From positions 1-39,922 of the forward strand of contig CAJWTE010000002.1 of the NCBI GenBank assembly GCA_913046815.1: 39,922 nt of DNA, given 5' to 3'. This document shows, piece after piece, positions 1 to 6,825 of the stretch. Positions within the stretch are counted from its first letter, which is position 1. Each line of letters opens with the position of its first letter. The stretch is from an uncultured bacterium. Its GTDB lineage: Bacteria > Patescibacteriota > Minisyncoccia > Phycocordibacterales > UBA918. The notes beneath the pieces were generated by a model. It ran no database searches. It worked only from the letters and a program-made list of their open reading frames with translations, and had not been told where the DNA came from. The position numbers and the translations under genes were made by a program.

Positions 1-1055
1 AAGGTAGCTACTCCGTGCTCTTGTAATGCTCCCGCCAAAATCTCAGATGCTGATGCTGACCCGCCATCCACCAATATCACAATTTTTTCCGGTAATTGCC
101 CATAAAAACTACTCGCCTGACTTCGGTACAGTTTTTCTTCTCTTTCACCTCCATAACTTTCCCGTACCACCACCTTACCTGCTGGCAAGAAGTGACTAGC
201 AATTGCAACAGCACTATCTAAGTATCCACCGGGATTATTACGCAGATCCAATATCAAGTTATCTGCATGACTAGCCTTATATGCAGTGAGTGCTTCTTTG
301 AATTTTGCTTCAGATAAAGCATTAAAACTATAAAGCTCAATTGCAAAGATGTCTCCCTCCTGTCTATATGAAATGGTTGGGATATCGATAATGTCGCGCA
401 CTACAGGAATCTGCATAAATTCAGTAGCCCCCTCTCTAAAAATAGTAAATGTCACTGTAGTACCAACTTCACCCCTTATATGAATAACAGCCTCGTCTGT
501 GGACATCCCTTCAGTACTAGTTCCGTCAATAGCTGTGATAACATCTCCCGCTAACAAACCAGCTCTTTCAGCCGGTGTATTCGCTAGCGGTGCAATAATA
601 GTTATATAACCATTTCTTATACCGACTTCCATACCTACACCGCTAAAGTTACCGGAAATGTCTTCACCAAACACTTCTGCCTCTTGTGGTGGCAAAAAGA
701 CTGTATAAGGATCGCCATAACTGTCTACCATACCAGAAATAGCCCCTTGGACTTTTTCGTCAATACTGACAGTGGTAGTTGAATTAGATACAAACTTATT
801 TTCCATCAGGTTCCATACTCGCCAAAATTCCTGCAAGTCTGCATTTTCGTCTGCTCGTGTATCCCCAAAAAGTAACGCCCATAACCCAGCCTGCATTGGT
901 TCCTCCACCCTATTACCCTGTCCGATATGCAATCCAGACAAAAAAGCTGCCGTTGCCAATACAAGAGCCAATCCGATTCCAAGCAGTTTGGTAGATTTTT
1001 GTTCAACGATGGCTGTTTTTAAAGTTGCATCATCTTTCCTTACAACGTCATGCAT
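1..1055 (-). CDS. S41 family C-terminal processing peptidase (Ctp), 3' end outside window
   Basis: Serine protease of the tail-specific/C-terminal processing family, which cleaves exported proteins at the envelope. At least 351 residues are visible from the ATG at 1055. An N-terminal membrane segment (about residues 25-45) is followed by a PDZ domain (the GVGMEVGIRNG...LLAGDVITAIDG region), then the S41 catalytic domain with the NNPGGYL strand and the DGGSASASEI motif holding the nucleophile serine. The catalytic lysine normally follows about 25 residues later and lies off the window, so the active site cannot be fully checked. No upstream in-frame ATG was found nearby. It is divergent from cysS across 83 bases. 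Family assignment is secure; the substrate is unknown. Confidence 0.93.
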   Translation of the reverse strand, partial: MHDVVRKDDATLKTAIVEQKSTKLLGIGLALVLATAAFLSGLHIGQGNRVEEPMQAGLWALLFGDTRADENADLQEFWRVWNLMENKFVSNSTTTVSIDEKVQGAISGMVDSYGDPYTVFLPPQEAEVFGEDISGNFSGVGMEVGIRNGYITIIAPLANTPAERAGLLAGDVITAIDGTSTEGMSTDEAVIHIRGEVGTTVTFTIFREGATEFMQIPVVRDIIDIPTISYRQEGDIFAIELYSFNALSEAKFKEALTAYKASHADNLILDLRNNPGGYLDSAVAIASHFLPAGKVVVRESYGGEREEKLYRSQASSFYGQLPEKIVILVDGGSASASEILAGALQEHGVAT

Positions 1056-1120
1056 GTCAGCATTATCGCATGTGGTGCATATCCAGGCAAAAGATAACGT
1101 TTATATTCCACTGACTTTTG

Positions 1121-1132
1121 TTACAATTGTAA
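1121..1132. promoter_or_regulatory. Perfect 12-bp palindrome between divergent ctp and cysS
   Basis: TTACAATTGTAA is a perfect palindrome ending seven bases before the cysS start codon. TGTAAT on the plus strand could act as a -10 box for a near-leaderless cysS message. A regulator site is possible but nothing else supports it. Confidence 0.3.
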
Positions 1133-1138
1133 TTAACT

Positions 1139-2590
1139 ATGTTTAATTTATTTGATAGCAGGAAAAGTGCGTCGGAGTCACCTCTCTTCCTACATGACTC
1201 CGCTACTGGTGAGAAGAGATTGTTTACTCCCTTAAAAAGCAAAGTGGTCAGTATGTACAGCTGTGGCCCAACCGTGTATAACCATATTCACATTGGCAAT
1301 TTGCGTGCCTACCTGCTTCCAGACATACTCAAGCGCACCCTCCTGTATCTTGGCTACGAAGTGAAGCATACTATTAACTTTACGGATTTTGGACATCTAA
1401 CTGATGACGCCGATACTGGTGAAGATAAAATCATGAAAGGTATGAAGCGAGAAGGATACGAAATCACTATTGATAATATGAAGAAGTTTGCTCTTCCTTA
1501 TATTGAATCTTTTAAAGCTGATAACGAGCAATTTGGAAATATACCTGCCACTGACTACACCAGGGCTACCGACTTCGTAACGGAGCAAGTTAAGCTTATA
1601 GAAACCTTGTCTGAAAAAGGTTACACCTACGAAACGACGGACGGCATATACTATGAAGTCGCAAAATTTAACAATTACGGACAATTAGGAAATATAAACC
1701 TTGGAGCACTAAGGGCAAGTGCCCGCATGGAGGAAAACTCAGAGAAGAGGCATCCGGCCGATTTTGCTCTCTGGAAAAAGTCTGACCTTGGCTTCAAGAG
1801 TAAATGGGGTACAGGGTTTCCTGGTTGGCATATTGAATGCACTGCCATGGCCTTCGCTACCCTAGGTAAGCAAATTGATATACATACTGGAGGCGAAGAT
1901 CTGATGTACACTCATCATAATGGTGAGATAGCCCAGGCAGAATCAGTAACTGGAAAGAAATTTAGTCAATTTTGGTTGCACAACGCCCATGTTACGGCCG
2001 GCGAAGAGAAGTTGGCAAAATCGGCTGGAAACGGTTTTACGTTACAAGATCTAACCGATAAAGGTTTCTCTACTTTTGACTATAGATACTGGCTTTTGCA
2101 GGGACATTACCGTACACGTATGGATTTTTCATTTAAGGCTTTAGAAGCAGCAAGACAGGCATTATCTAGATTGAGGAAATTGGTCTATATAGAGCTGGAT
2201 GACCAGCCAATAAGCGAACCAGATGCGGCCTACATTCGCGACTTCAGCAGTGCCTTACTTGATGACTTGGACACACCAAAAGTAATCGCTACACTGTGGC
2301 ATATAACCAAAGACAAAAACTTAAGCTCCTCAGCCAAGCTATCTACAATAAAAGTAATTGACTCAGTATTGAATATCGGTTTGTCTCTCGATGCGCAAGA
2401 AGGTAAAAGTAAACTTGGTTTTGTAGACCTCAGCTCCCTACCCCAGAACATAAAAGAAGTATTAGCTGAAAGAGAGACTGCTAGAAATGATGGTAATTGG
2501 GAGAAATCCGACCAGTTACGCGAAGATTTGGTGCAACTCGGTTACTCAATCAAAGACACTCCCGAAGGCACAGTTGTTACAAAAGTTTAA
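1139..2590 (+). CDS. cysS: Cysteinyl-tRNA synthetase
   Basis: Class I aminoacyl-tRNA synthetase that charges tRNA-Cys in the cytoplasm. The 483-residue length fits the family. The HIGH-type motif is HIGN at residues 51-54 and the KMSKS loop appears as KLAKS at 291-295. The usual zinc ligands are present: Cys42 (SCGPT), Cys234 (HIECTAMA), His259 and Glu263 (THHNGEIAQAE). The C-terminal part holds the DALR-type helical region. The start ATG has no Shine-Dalgarno, and the upstream gene is divergent. The gene reads in the same direction as dnaB and recR. Confidence 0.97.
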   Translation: MFNLFDSRKSASESPLFLHDSATGEKRLFTPLKSKVVSMYSCGPTVYNHIHIGNLRAYLLPDILKRTLLYLGYEVKHTINFTDFGHLTDDADTGEDKIMKGMKREGYEITIDNMKKFALPYIESFKADNEQFGNIPATDYTRATDFVTEQVKLIETLSEKGYTYETTDGIYYEVAKFNNYGQLGNINLGALRASARMEENSEKRHPADFALWKKSDLGFKSKWGTGFPGWHIECTAMAFATLGKQIDIHTGGEDLMYTHHNGEIAQAESVTGKKFSQFWLHNAHVTAGEEKLAKSAGNGFTLQDLTDKGFSTFDYRYWLLQGHYRTRMDFSFKALEAARQALSRLRKLVYIELDDQPISEPDAAYIRDFSSALLDDLDTPKVIATLWHITKDKNLSSSAKLSTIKVIDSVLNIGLSLDAQEGKSKLGFVDLSSLPQNIKEVLAERETARNDGNWEKSDQLREDLVQLGYSIKDTPEGTVVTKV

Positions 2591-2671
2591 ATGAAAGTGA
2601 GTTTAAGTGGCTTATCCCCAACTTGTCCAGTGTTTCAACATTCCTGCACACAACCGTCAACCGCCCCCACA

Positions 2672-2680
2672 TGCTAGAAT
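2672..2680 (+). promoter_or_regulatory. Extended -10 promoter for dnaB-recR
   Basis: TGCTAGAAT is an extended -10 element. Its hexamer ends nine bases before the dnaB ATG, so the message would have almost no leader. No convincing -35 is seen, as expected for extended -10 promoters. Inferred from sequence only. Confidence 0.45.
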
Positions 2681-2689
2681 TGTCACACG

Positions 2690-4075
2690 ATGAGCAATCC
2701 TCAAAATAATCGTAATCTGAGAACTATCCCTAGTAACTTGGAGGCCGAAAAAGCTTTACTCGGTGCAATAATTTTAAAGCCCGAGGCGATGCACGACATA
2801 TCTGTAACTGTCTTTCCGGAAAGCTTTTATGCAGATAAACATAGAGAAATATACCGAGCTATTTTAGAAATATTTACTAAAGGCGACCCGATAGACGTTT
2901 TGAGTGTTAGTGACAAGCTTAGAGCCAATGGACAGCTAGAGCGTGTTGGTGGCGCCACCTACCTTACAGAATTGACGGAAGGTGTACCTGCTGCTGGTAA
3001 TGCCTTGTACTATGCCGGACAGGTTCATGACAAGTCCGTATTGAGAGGTTTGATTCATGCTGGGGATGATATAGCGGAGCTTGGATATTCCAATCCGGAG
3101 GCAATAGACGAAACCCTCGATCAAGCTGAAAAGAAGATTTATAATGTTACTAATATTAGTACAACACAAAGTTTCCGCGCTATTGGCAATTCCTTATCTG
3201 AGGCATGGAGTCGCTTCGAACATCTCAGTGCCAACAAGGATGAGAGGCGGGGTGTGCCAACCGGTTTTACAGCACTAGACAATTTGCTTTCTGGTTTACA
3301 AAAATCAGATTTGGTTATATTAGCGGCTCGTCCATCAATGGGAAAGACCACTTTCGCCCTAGACTTAGCAAGAAACTCAGCCCTCAAGCATGGATCAACT
3401 GTTGGTATTTTTTCTCTTGAAATGAGTGATCAGCAGTTAGTAGACAGAATGCTGGCATCAGAGGCTGGGGTGGACTCATGGAAGCTACGTACTGGTCGAT
3501 TATCTACAGATCAGGAGTTCGAAGCTGTACAAGAAGCTATGGCCAGATTATCTGAAGCTCCCATTCATATTGACGACCAACCAGGTACCAATATTTTGAA
3601 AATGCGATCTTCTGCTCGACGACTTAAGAATGAGCATGGATTGGATCTGCTCATCGTCGACTACCTTCAACTCATGAGCCCTACTAATACAAAGGCAAGT
3701 GATTCTATGGTTCAACAAGTAACTGAGATTTCCCGTTCCCTAAAAATCTTGGCCCGTGAGTTAGATATACCGGTACTGGCATTGTCTCAGCTCTCGCGAG
3801 CGGTAGAGCAACGAGGTGGTAAGCCGAGACTCTCTGACCTGCGTGACTCCGGCTCCATTGAGCAAGACGCTGACGTGGTTATGTTTATTCATCGGGAAGA
3901 CAAAGTAAATAAAGACCAAGAACCTGAAAGACCAAATATCGCAGAGATTTTGGTAGAAAAGCATAGGAACGGGCCAGTCGGCTTGGCAGAACTATACTTT
4001 GATAGCAAACATGTCCGTTTTCTTAATCTCGACACACACCATTCAACAGCAGCGACAGATAATGACGATTTTTAG
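2690..4075 (+). CDS. dnaB: Replicative DNA helicase DnaB
   Basis: Hexameric 5'-3' helicase that unwinds DNA at the replication fork. The N-terminal helical domain (about residues 10-110) is followed by the RecA-like motor. Walker A is ARPSMGKT at residues 213-220, and the DnaB signature LLIVDYLQLM (Walker B) and the LSQLSRAVEQR...LSDLRDSGSIEQDAD region follow. The 461 residues match a normal full-length DnaB without an intein. It lies about 100 bases after cysS and only two bases before recR, so the two are probably co-transcribed. There is no Shine-Dalgarno; see the extended -10 element just upstream. Confidence 0.98.
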   Translation: MSNPQNNRNLRTIPSNLEAEKALLGAIILKPEAMHDISVTVFPESFYADKHREIYRAILEIFTKGDPIDVLSVSDKLRANGQLERVGGATYLTELTEGVPAAGNALYYAGQVHDKSVLRGLIHAGDDIAELGYSNPEAIDETLDQAEKKIYNVTNISTTQSFRAIGNSLSEAWSRFEHLSANKDERRGVPTGFTALDNLLSGLQKSDLVILAARPSMGKTTFALDLARNSALKHGSTVGIFSLEMSDQQLVDRMLASEAGVDSWKLRTGRLSTDQEFEAVQEAMARLSEAPIHIDDQPGTNILKMRSSARRLKNEHGLDLLIVDYLQLMSPTNTKASDSMVQQVTEISRSLKILARELDIPVLALSQLSRAVEQRGGKPRLSDLRDSGSIEQDADVVMFIHREDKVNKDQEPERPNIAEILVEKHRNGPVGLAELYFDSKHVRFLNLDTHHSTAATDNDDF

Positions 4076-4077
4076 GT

Positions 4078-4689
4078 ATGACTAAGTTAGACAAACTAAT
4101 AAAGCACTTTGAATGTTTTCCAGGTATAGGCGGACGACAAGCACGTCGGTTTGCTTTTCATATTCTCACCTTACAACAAGCCGAGGCAAGTGAACTGGCA
4201 GATCTAATAACCAACCTACGGGGCGAGGTAGTTGAATGTATTGGTTGTAGGCGATTCTTTGCCAGGAATGGCTCGCAATCTACCCAATGTCGCATTTGTG
4301 ACGACTTCAATCGTGACCAGTCTAAATTACTAGTAGTTGAAAGAGACAGCGACATCGATGCTATTGAACGAGGAGGTAGTTATGACGGGCTTTATTTTGT
4401 ACTAGGGGGCACATTGCCTCTCCTCAACTCCAAGGAACAAGCCAAGTTGCGTGGTAATGGATTAAAAAGAAGAGTGGAGGAAAAGATGCTTAGCGGATTA
4501 AGTGAGGTAATACTTGGTTTTGCAGTAAATCCAGATGGTGAGAATACTGCACGTTATGTTGAGACTTTGTTGCAAGACTGGCCAAAAAAGCTAACGGTGA
4601 CTCATTTGGGGCGAGGCCTTTCTACTGGATCAGAGCTCGAATATGCTGATCCAGATACCATCAAGAATGCTTTGGAGAATAGAAGTTAG
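4078..4689 (+). CDS. recR: Recombination mediator protein RecR
   Basis: RecR forms rings on DNA and, with RecO, loads RecA during gap repair. The helix-hairpin-helix region (FPGIGGRQARR, about residues 14-24) is followed by a four-cysteine zinc finger (Cys54, Cys57, Cys71, Cys74) and a Toprim domain starting at LLVVERDSDIDAIE (about residue 84). Its 203 residues equal the usual length. It starts two bases after the dnaB stop, so coupled expression with dnaB is likely, and a strong bidirectional hairpin terminator follows. Confidence 0.97.
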   Translation: MTKLDKLIKHFECFPGIGGRQARRFAFHILTLQQAEASELADLITNLRGEVVECIGCRRFFARNGSQSTQCRICDDFNRDQSKLLVVERDSDIDAIERGGSYDGLYFVLGGTLPLLNSKEQAKLRGNGLKRRVEEKMLSGLSEVILGFAVNPDGENTARYVETLLQDWPKKLTVTHLGRGLSTGSELEYADPDTIKNALENRS

Positions 4690-4710
4690 TAGTATTTCAA
4701 GCAAGACAAA

Positions 4711-4740
4711 AAGAACCTCTGGGTCAACCCAGAGGTTCTT
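4711..4740. terminator. Bidirectional intrinsic terminator between recR and rplU
   Basis: AAGAACCTCTGGGT and its exact complement form a perfect 13-bp stem with a TCAA loop. A-rich sequence lies on the left and TTTATT on the right, so it can stop transcripts of both convergent genes. Confidence 0.85.
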
Positions 4741-4773
4741 TATTGGATACTACTTTCTACTTTACCCGTTGGT

Positions 4774-5097
4774 TTAAATGCTGTCGATTCTCACTTGTGC
4801 GTGTTGCTGACGATGACCTACCTTTCGACTAAAGTTACTTTTGGACTTGAATCGCAAGATACTGAGCTTTCTTCCTTTCTTGTCACCCAAGTGGGTACCC
4901 TTCACTACTGCGCCAGTCACAGTTGGTGTGCCTACAGTGTCATTTTTCATCAGAACTTCAGTGAATTCGATCTTATCACCTTCTTTGTGATCGCTTAACA
5001 ATTCCACCTCAATAACATCATTGGGTGATACAATATACTGCTTACCCCCAGTAGCAATTACAGCGAAATCTTTATTCTGTTCCTTTTTCTCTGACAT
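4774..5097 (-). CDS. rplU: Large ribosomal subunit protein bL21
   Basis: Ribosomal protein of the large subunit that binds 23S rRNA. The FAVIATGGKQYIVSP segment (about residues 10-24) and the VLRFKSKSNFSRKVGHRQQH-type C-terminus are diagnostic. Its 107 residues fit the family. In most bacteria rpmA (L27) follows directly; here the gene is followed only by a terminator and recR in the opposite direction, so L27 must be elsewhere or absent. A good promoter lies just upstream (5118-5146), giving a leader of only about 13 bases. Confidence 0.96.
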   Translation of the reverse strand: MSEKKEQNKDFAVIATGGKQYIVSPNDVIEVELLSDHKEGDKIEFTEVLMKNDTVGTPTVTGAVVKGTHLGDKKGRKLSILRFKSKSNFSRKVGHRQQHAQVRIDSI

Positions 5098-5117
5098 AAG
5101 TTTGTTTAGTGGTCGCT

Positions 5118-5146
5118 ATAGTACAAGAAAACCTTGCCTAAAGCAA
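5118..5146 (-). promoter_or_regulatory. sigma70-type promoter of rplU
   Basis: On the minus strand the -35 TTGCTT (5141-5146) and -10 TACTAT (5118-5123) are separated by exactly 17 bases. It overlaps the divergent promoter of the small basic protein genes. Confidence 0.6.
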
Positions 5147-5162
5147 GTCATTCTGCTATTTT
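5134..5162 (+). promoter_or_regulatory. sigma70-type promoter of the small basic protein genes
   Basis: The -35 TTGCCT (5134-5139) and -10 TATTTT (5157-5162) are 17 bases apart. The -35 boxes of this promoter and of rplU nearly coincide, so polymerase bound to one may block the other. Confidence 0.5.
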
Positions 5163-5189
5163 ACTGTTGGACTAAGCAAGGAGGCAAAA

Positions 5190-5297
5190 TTGTCTAACCA
5201 AAACAAATACAAGCGCCGTTCCATTCCGCCGAAAGGGAAAGCAAAAATCAAGAAAATGAAAAAACAGCGCCAGCGCCGCAAATTTGAAAAGACTTAG
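5190..5297 (+). CDS. Small very basic protein, 35 residues, TTG start
   Basis: The function is not recognised. A consensus AGGAGG (5180-5185) sits five bases before a TTG start. The product is 35 residues, about half of them Lys or Arg (for example KAKIKKMKKQRQRRKF), with no hydrophobic core. Such composition suits binding to RNA or DNA, for example on ribosomes or the nucleoid; that is inference. It is followed 11 bases later by a second basic gene whose Shine-Dalgarno overlaps this stop codon. The promoter is shared head-to-head with rplU. The gene is too short for usual gene finders. An RNA with a chance reading frame is the main alternative. Confidence 0.6.
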   Translation: MSNQNKYKRRSIPPKGKAKIKKMKKQRQRRKFEKT

Positions 5298-5308
5298 GAG
5301 GAACCGTG

Positions 5309-5443
5309 ATGGGGCATGGAAGTAACATGCGCGCCACTGGGCAAAAGAAGCGACGACAAAAAAGTTGGGTCCAGAACCCCAACAAACGCGGAGGCCGGCT
5401 TGGCAAAAAACCCCGCTTGAAAAACTGTAAAAGCAAGTCATAG
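5309..5443 (+). CDS. Small basic protein, 44 residues
   Basis: The function is not recognised. AGGAGG at 5296-5301 overlaps the stop of the preceding small gene and is well placed for the ATG at 5309, suggesting translational coupling. The product begins MGHGSNMRATGQKKRRQKSW and is rich in Lys, Arg, Gly and Asn, with no membrane segment. The tandem of two basic mini-proteins behind one promoter, with strong ribosome sites unlike the housekeeping genes, argues that both are real. It lies just upstream of the structured element at 5510-5702, which may be the 3' part of the same transcript. Confidence 0.6.
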   Translation: MGHGSNMRATGQKKRRQKSWVQNPNKRGGRLGKKPRLKNCKSKS

Positions 5444-5509
5444 GCTTTTGATTCAGATTTCATAACCCCTGGAATATCCCGAACGGATGTCCGGGGTATT
5501 TCAATGCCA

Positions 5510-5702
5510 GAGTAATGAGAGACTTTGAAATAAAGACTATTACTTTGTGTTTTGAATAAAATTCGTAGTCTGGCGAGGACAGTTCGAGATCAATATTGAA
5601 CAGAAAAGCGTAGTAGAACCCAAGCCCCGGTTCAATATCGGCTGAACAATATTCGCAGTGTTAGCGAGGACGTTGTGAGGTCGGTGTTGAACCGGGTCTT
5701 GG
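5510..5702 (+). ncRNA. Structured intergenic element (hairpins with CGCAGTG/CGAGGA loop)
   Basis: From 5510 to 5543 AGTAAT...ATTACT closes a hairpin with an inner CTTT/AAAG. From 5620 to 5702 a long hairpin forms: CCAAG/CTTGG, one mismatch, then 15 pairs from 5626-5640 to 5682-5696, three further pairs, a tandem G-A mismatch (5644-5645 with 5677-5678), a five-pair stem (5646-5650 with 5672-5676) and a 21-base loop containing CGCAGTG and CGAGGA. A degenerate copy of the right half precedes it at 5561-5603. The same loop, five-pair stem and G-A pairs recur at 34921-34989. Tandem G-A pairs are stable only in the plus-strand RNA, so I infer plus-strand transcription, possibly as the 3' part of the small basic gene transcript. 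Confidence 0.55.
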
Positions 5703-5729
5703 ATGGAAGTGTCTTATTTTGATTTTGTA

Positions 5730-6803
5730 CTACTCTGGCTCGGCTGGTCTATCTAGCTGCATTACATCCACTCCCACCGTATCACCGGTGATACGAGTAA
5801 TATCTTTATCTATCTTGTTGAGCTCCTTATATCCAGCATTATAATGATTTACAGTAGTAGAGAGCGTATTGCCAAGCTTTTTGTAGTATTCTTCATAACG
5901 GTCAATGTGACCGGACAGCTTCTCTACATTTTTAATTATATCTTGAGCCTTCTCTTCGATTTCTAAAGCTTTCAATCCCTGCAACACTGTTTGCAAATAT
6001 GCTAAAAAGGATGTCGGTGAGACTATGATCACCTTATACTTACCGGCGGCTCGTTGAATCATATTTTCCTCCGCCGCACCAATTTTGTTTGACAGCAGAT
6101 CATAGTAGATACCTTCATGAGGAATAAACATAAAAGCAAAGTCTGTGGTTTTCTCTGTCGGTCGAATGTATTTGGCAGTCTCCGTAATGCGTAGCTTCAA
6201 ATCATTTATGAAAGCTTTTTCGTATTGCACTTTATCTCCGCCATCCGGCGCTTCTATATAGCGATTGTAGTTCTCGAGGGAAAACTTAGAATCAATCGGT
6301 ATCACCTTCCCTTTAACAAACACTGCCGCATCTACTATTTCTCCATCTGAGAATGCGTATTGCATTTGAAAACTCTCCGGAGGCAGTACATTATGCAGTA
6401 CTGTCTCTAAGTAGTATTCCCCCAATATTCCCCTCTGCTTCGGATTCTTAAGAATATTTTGTAGCTCTTTTAGTTGATCAGCCACCAGAAATACTTGTTT
6501 GCTACTTTCCTTCACTTCAGTAACATTTTTTATTACATCTTTAATCTGTAAATTCACATCACGACTGATCTCTTGCATCAGTTCTTTACTATCCAAAAAC
6601 TGCATCCTGCTACCTTCTTGACTTGCTTTGTTACTCTCATCCAACCTTTTATCCATGGTGCTGGAAAGCTGCTGTAGTTGTTGTTGAAGAAGCAACAAAC
6701 TACCCTCGTCACCACTACTTGCTTTACGCAAAAATGAATTATGAAAAAGCAAAGCTAGAATTGCCAGTAAAAGTGCTAATATCAAAATCTCTAGGACGCC
6801 CAT
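5730..6803 (-). CDS. rmuC: DNA recombination protein RmuC
   Basis: RmuC-family protein, linked genetically in E. coli to limiting inversions at short inverted repeats. The N-terminus has one membrane anchor (about residues 3-24), followed by a long coiled coil (about 35-115, rich in Gln, Lys and Glu) and the nuclease-like RmuC domain (ILGEYYLETVL, VIPIDSKFSLENYNRY, FMFIPHEGIYYDLL). Its 357 residues are shorter than E. coli RmuC but normal for the conserved core. It is transcribed in the same direction as the ATPase gene upstream, with a 22-base gap, so an operon is possible. Confidence 0.93.
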   Translation of the reverse strand: MGVLEILILALLLAILALLFHNSFLRKASSGDEGSLLLLQQQLQQLSSTMDKRLDESNKASQEGSRMQFLDSKELMQEISRDVNLQIKDVIKNVTEVKESSKQVFLVADQLKELQNILKNPKQRGILGEYYLETVLHNVLPPESFQMQYAFSDGEIVDAAVFVKGKVIPIDSKFSLENYNRYIEAPDGGDKVQYEKAFINDLKLRITETAKYIRPTEKTTDFAFMFIPHEGIYYDLLSNKIGAAEENMIQRAAGKYKVIIVSPTSFLAYLQTVLQGLKALEIEEKAQDIIKNVEKLSGHIDRYEEYYKKLGNTLSTTVNHYNAGYKELNKIDKDITRITGDTVGVDVMQLDRPAEPE

Positions 6804-6825
6804 GTTGAGCTAATTTTACCACAGA

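Noticed and set aside
772..1146. Plus-strand reading frame over the protease gene
   Set aside because: It is a shadow of the S41 peptidase, whose frame, membrane segment and motifs are clear on the other strand.
5510..5702. tmRNA, RNase P RNA, SRP RNA or 6S RNA
   Set aside because: CGAGGA recalls the GAGGAAAGTCC of RNase P, but the other conserved parts of these RNAs are missing.
5620..5702. Integron attC recombination site
   Set aside because: The long imperfect palindrome invites this, but the GTTRRRY and RYYYAAC core sites are not in place and the apical loop is conserved, unlike attC loops. No integron integrase was seen.
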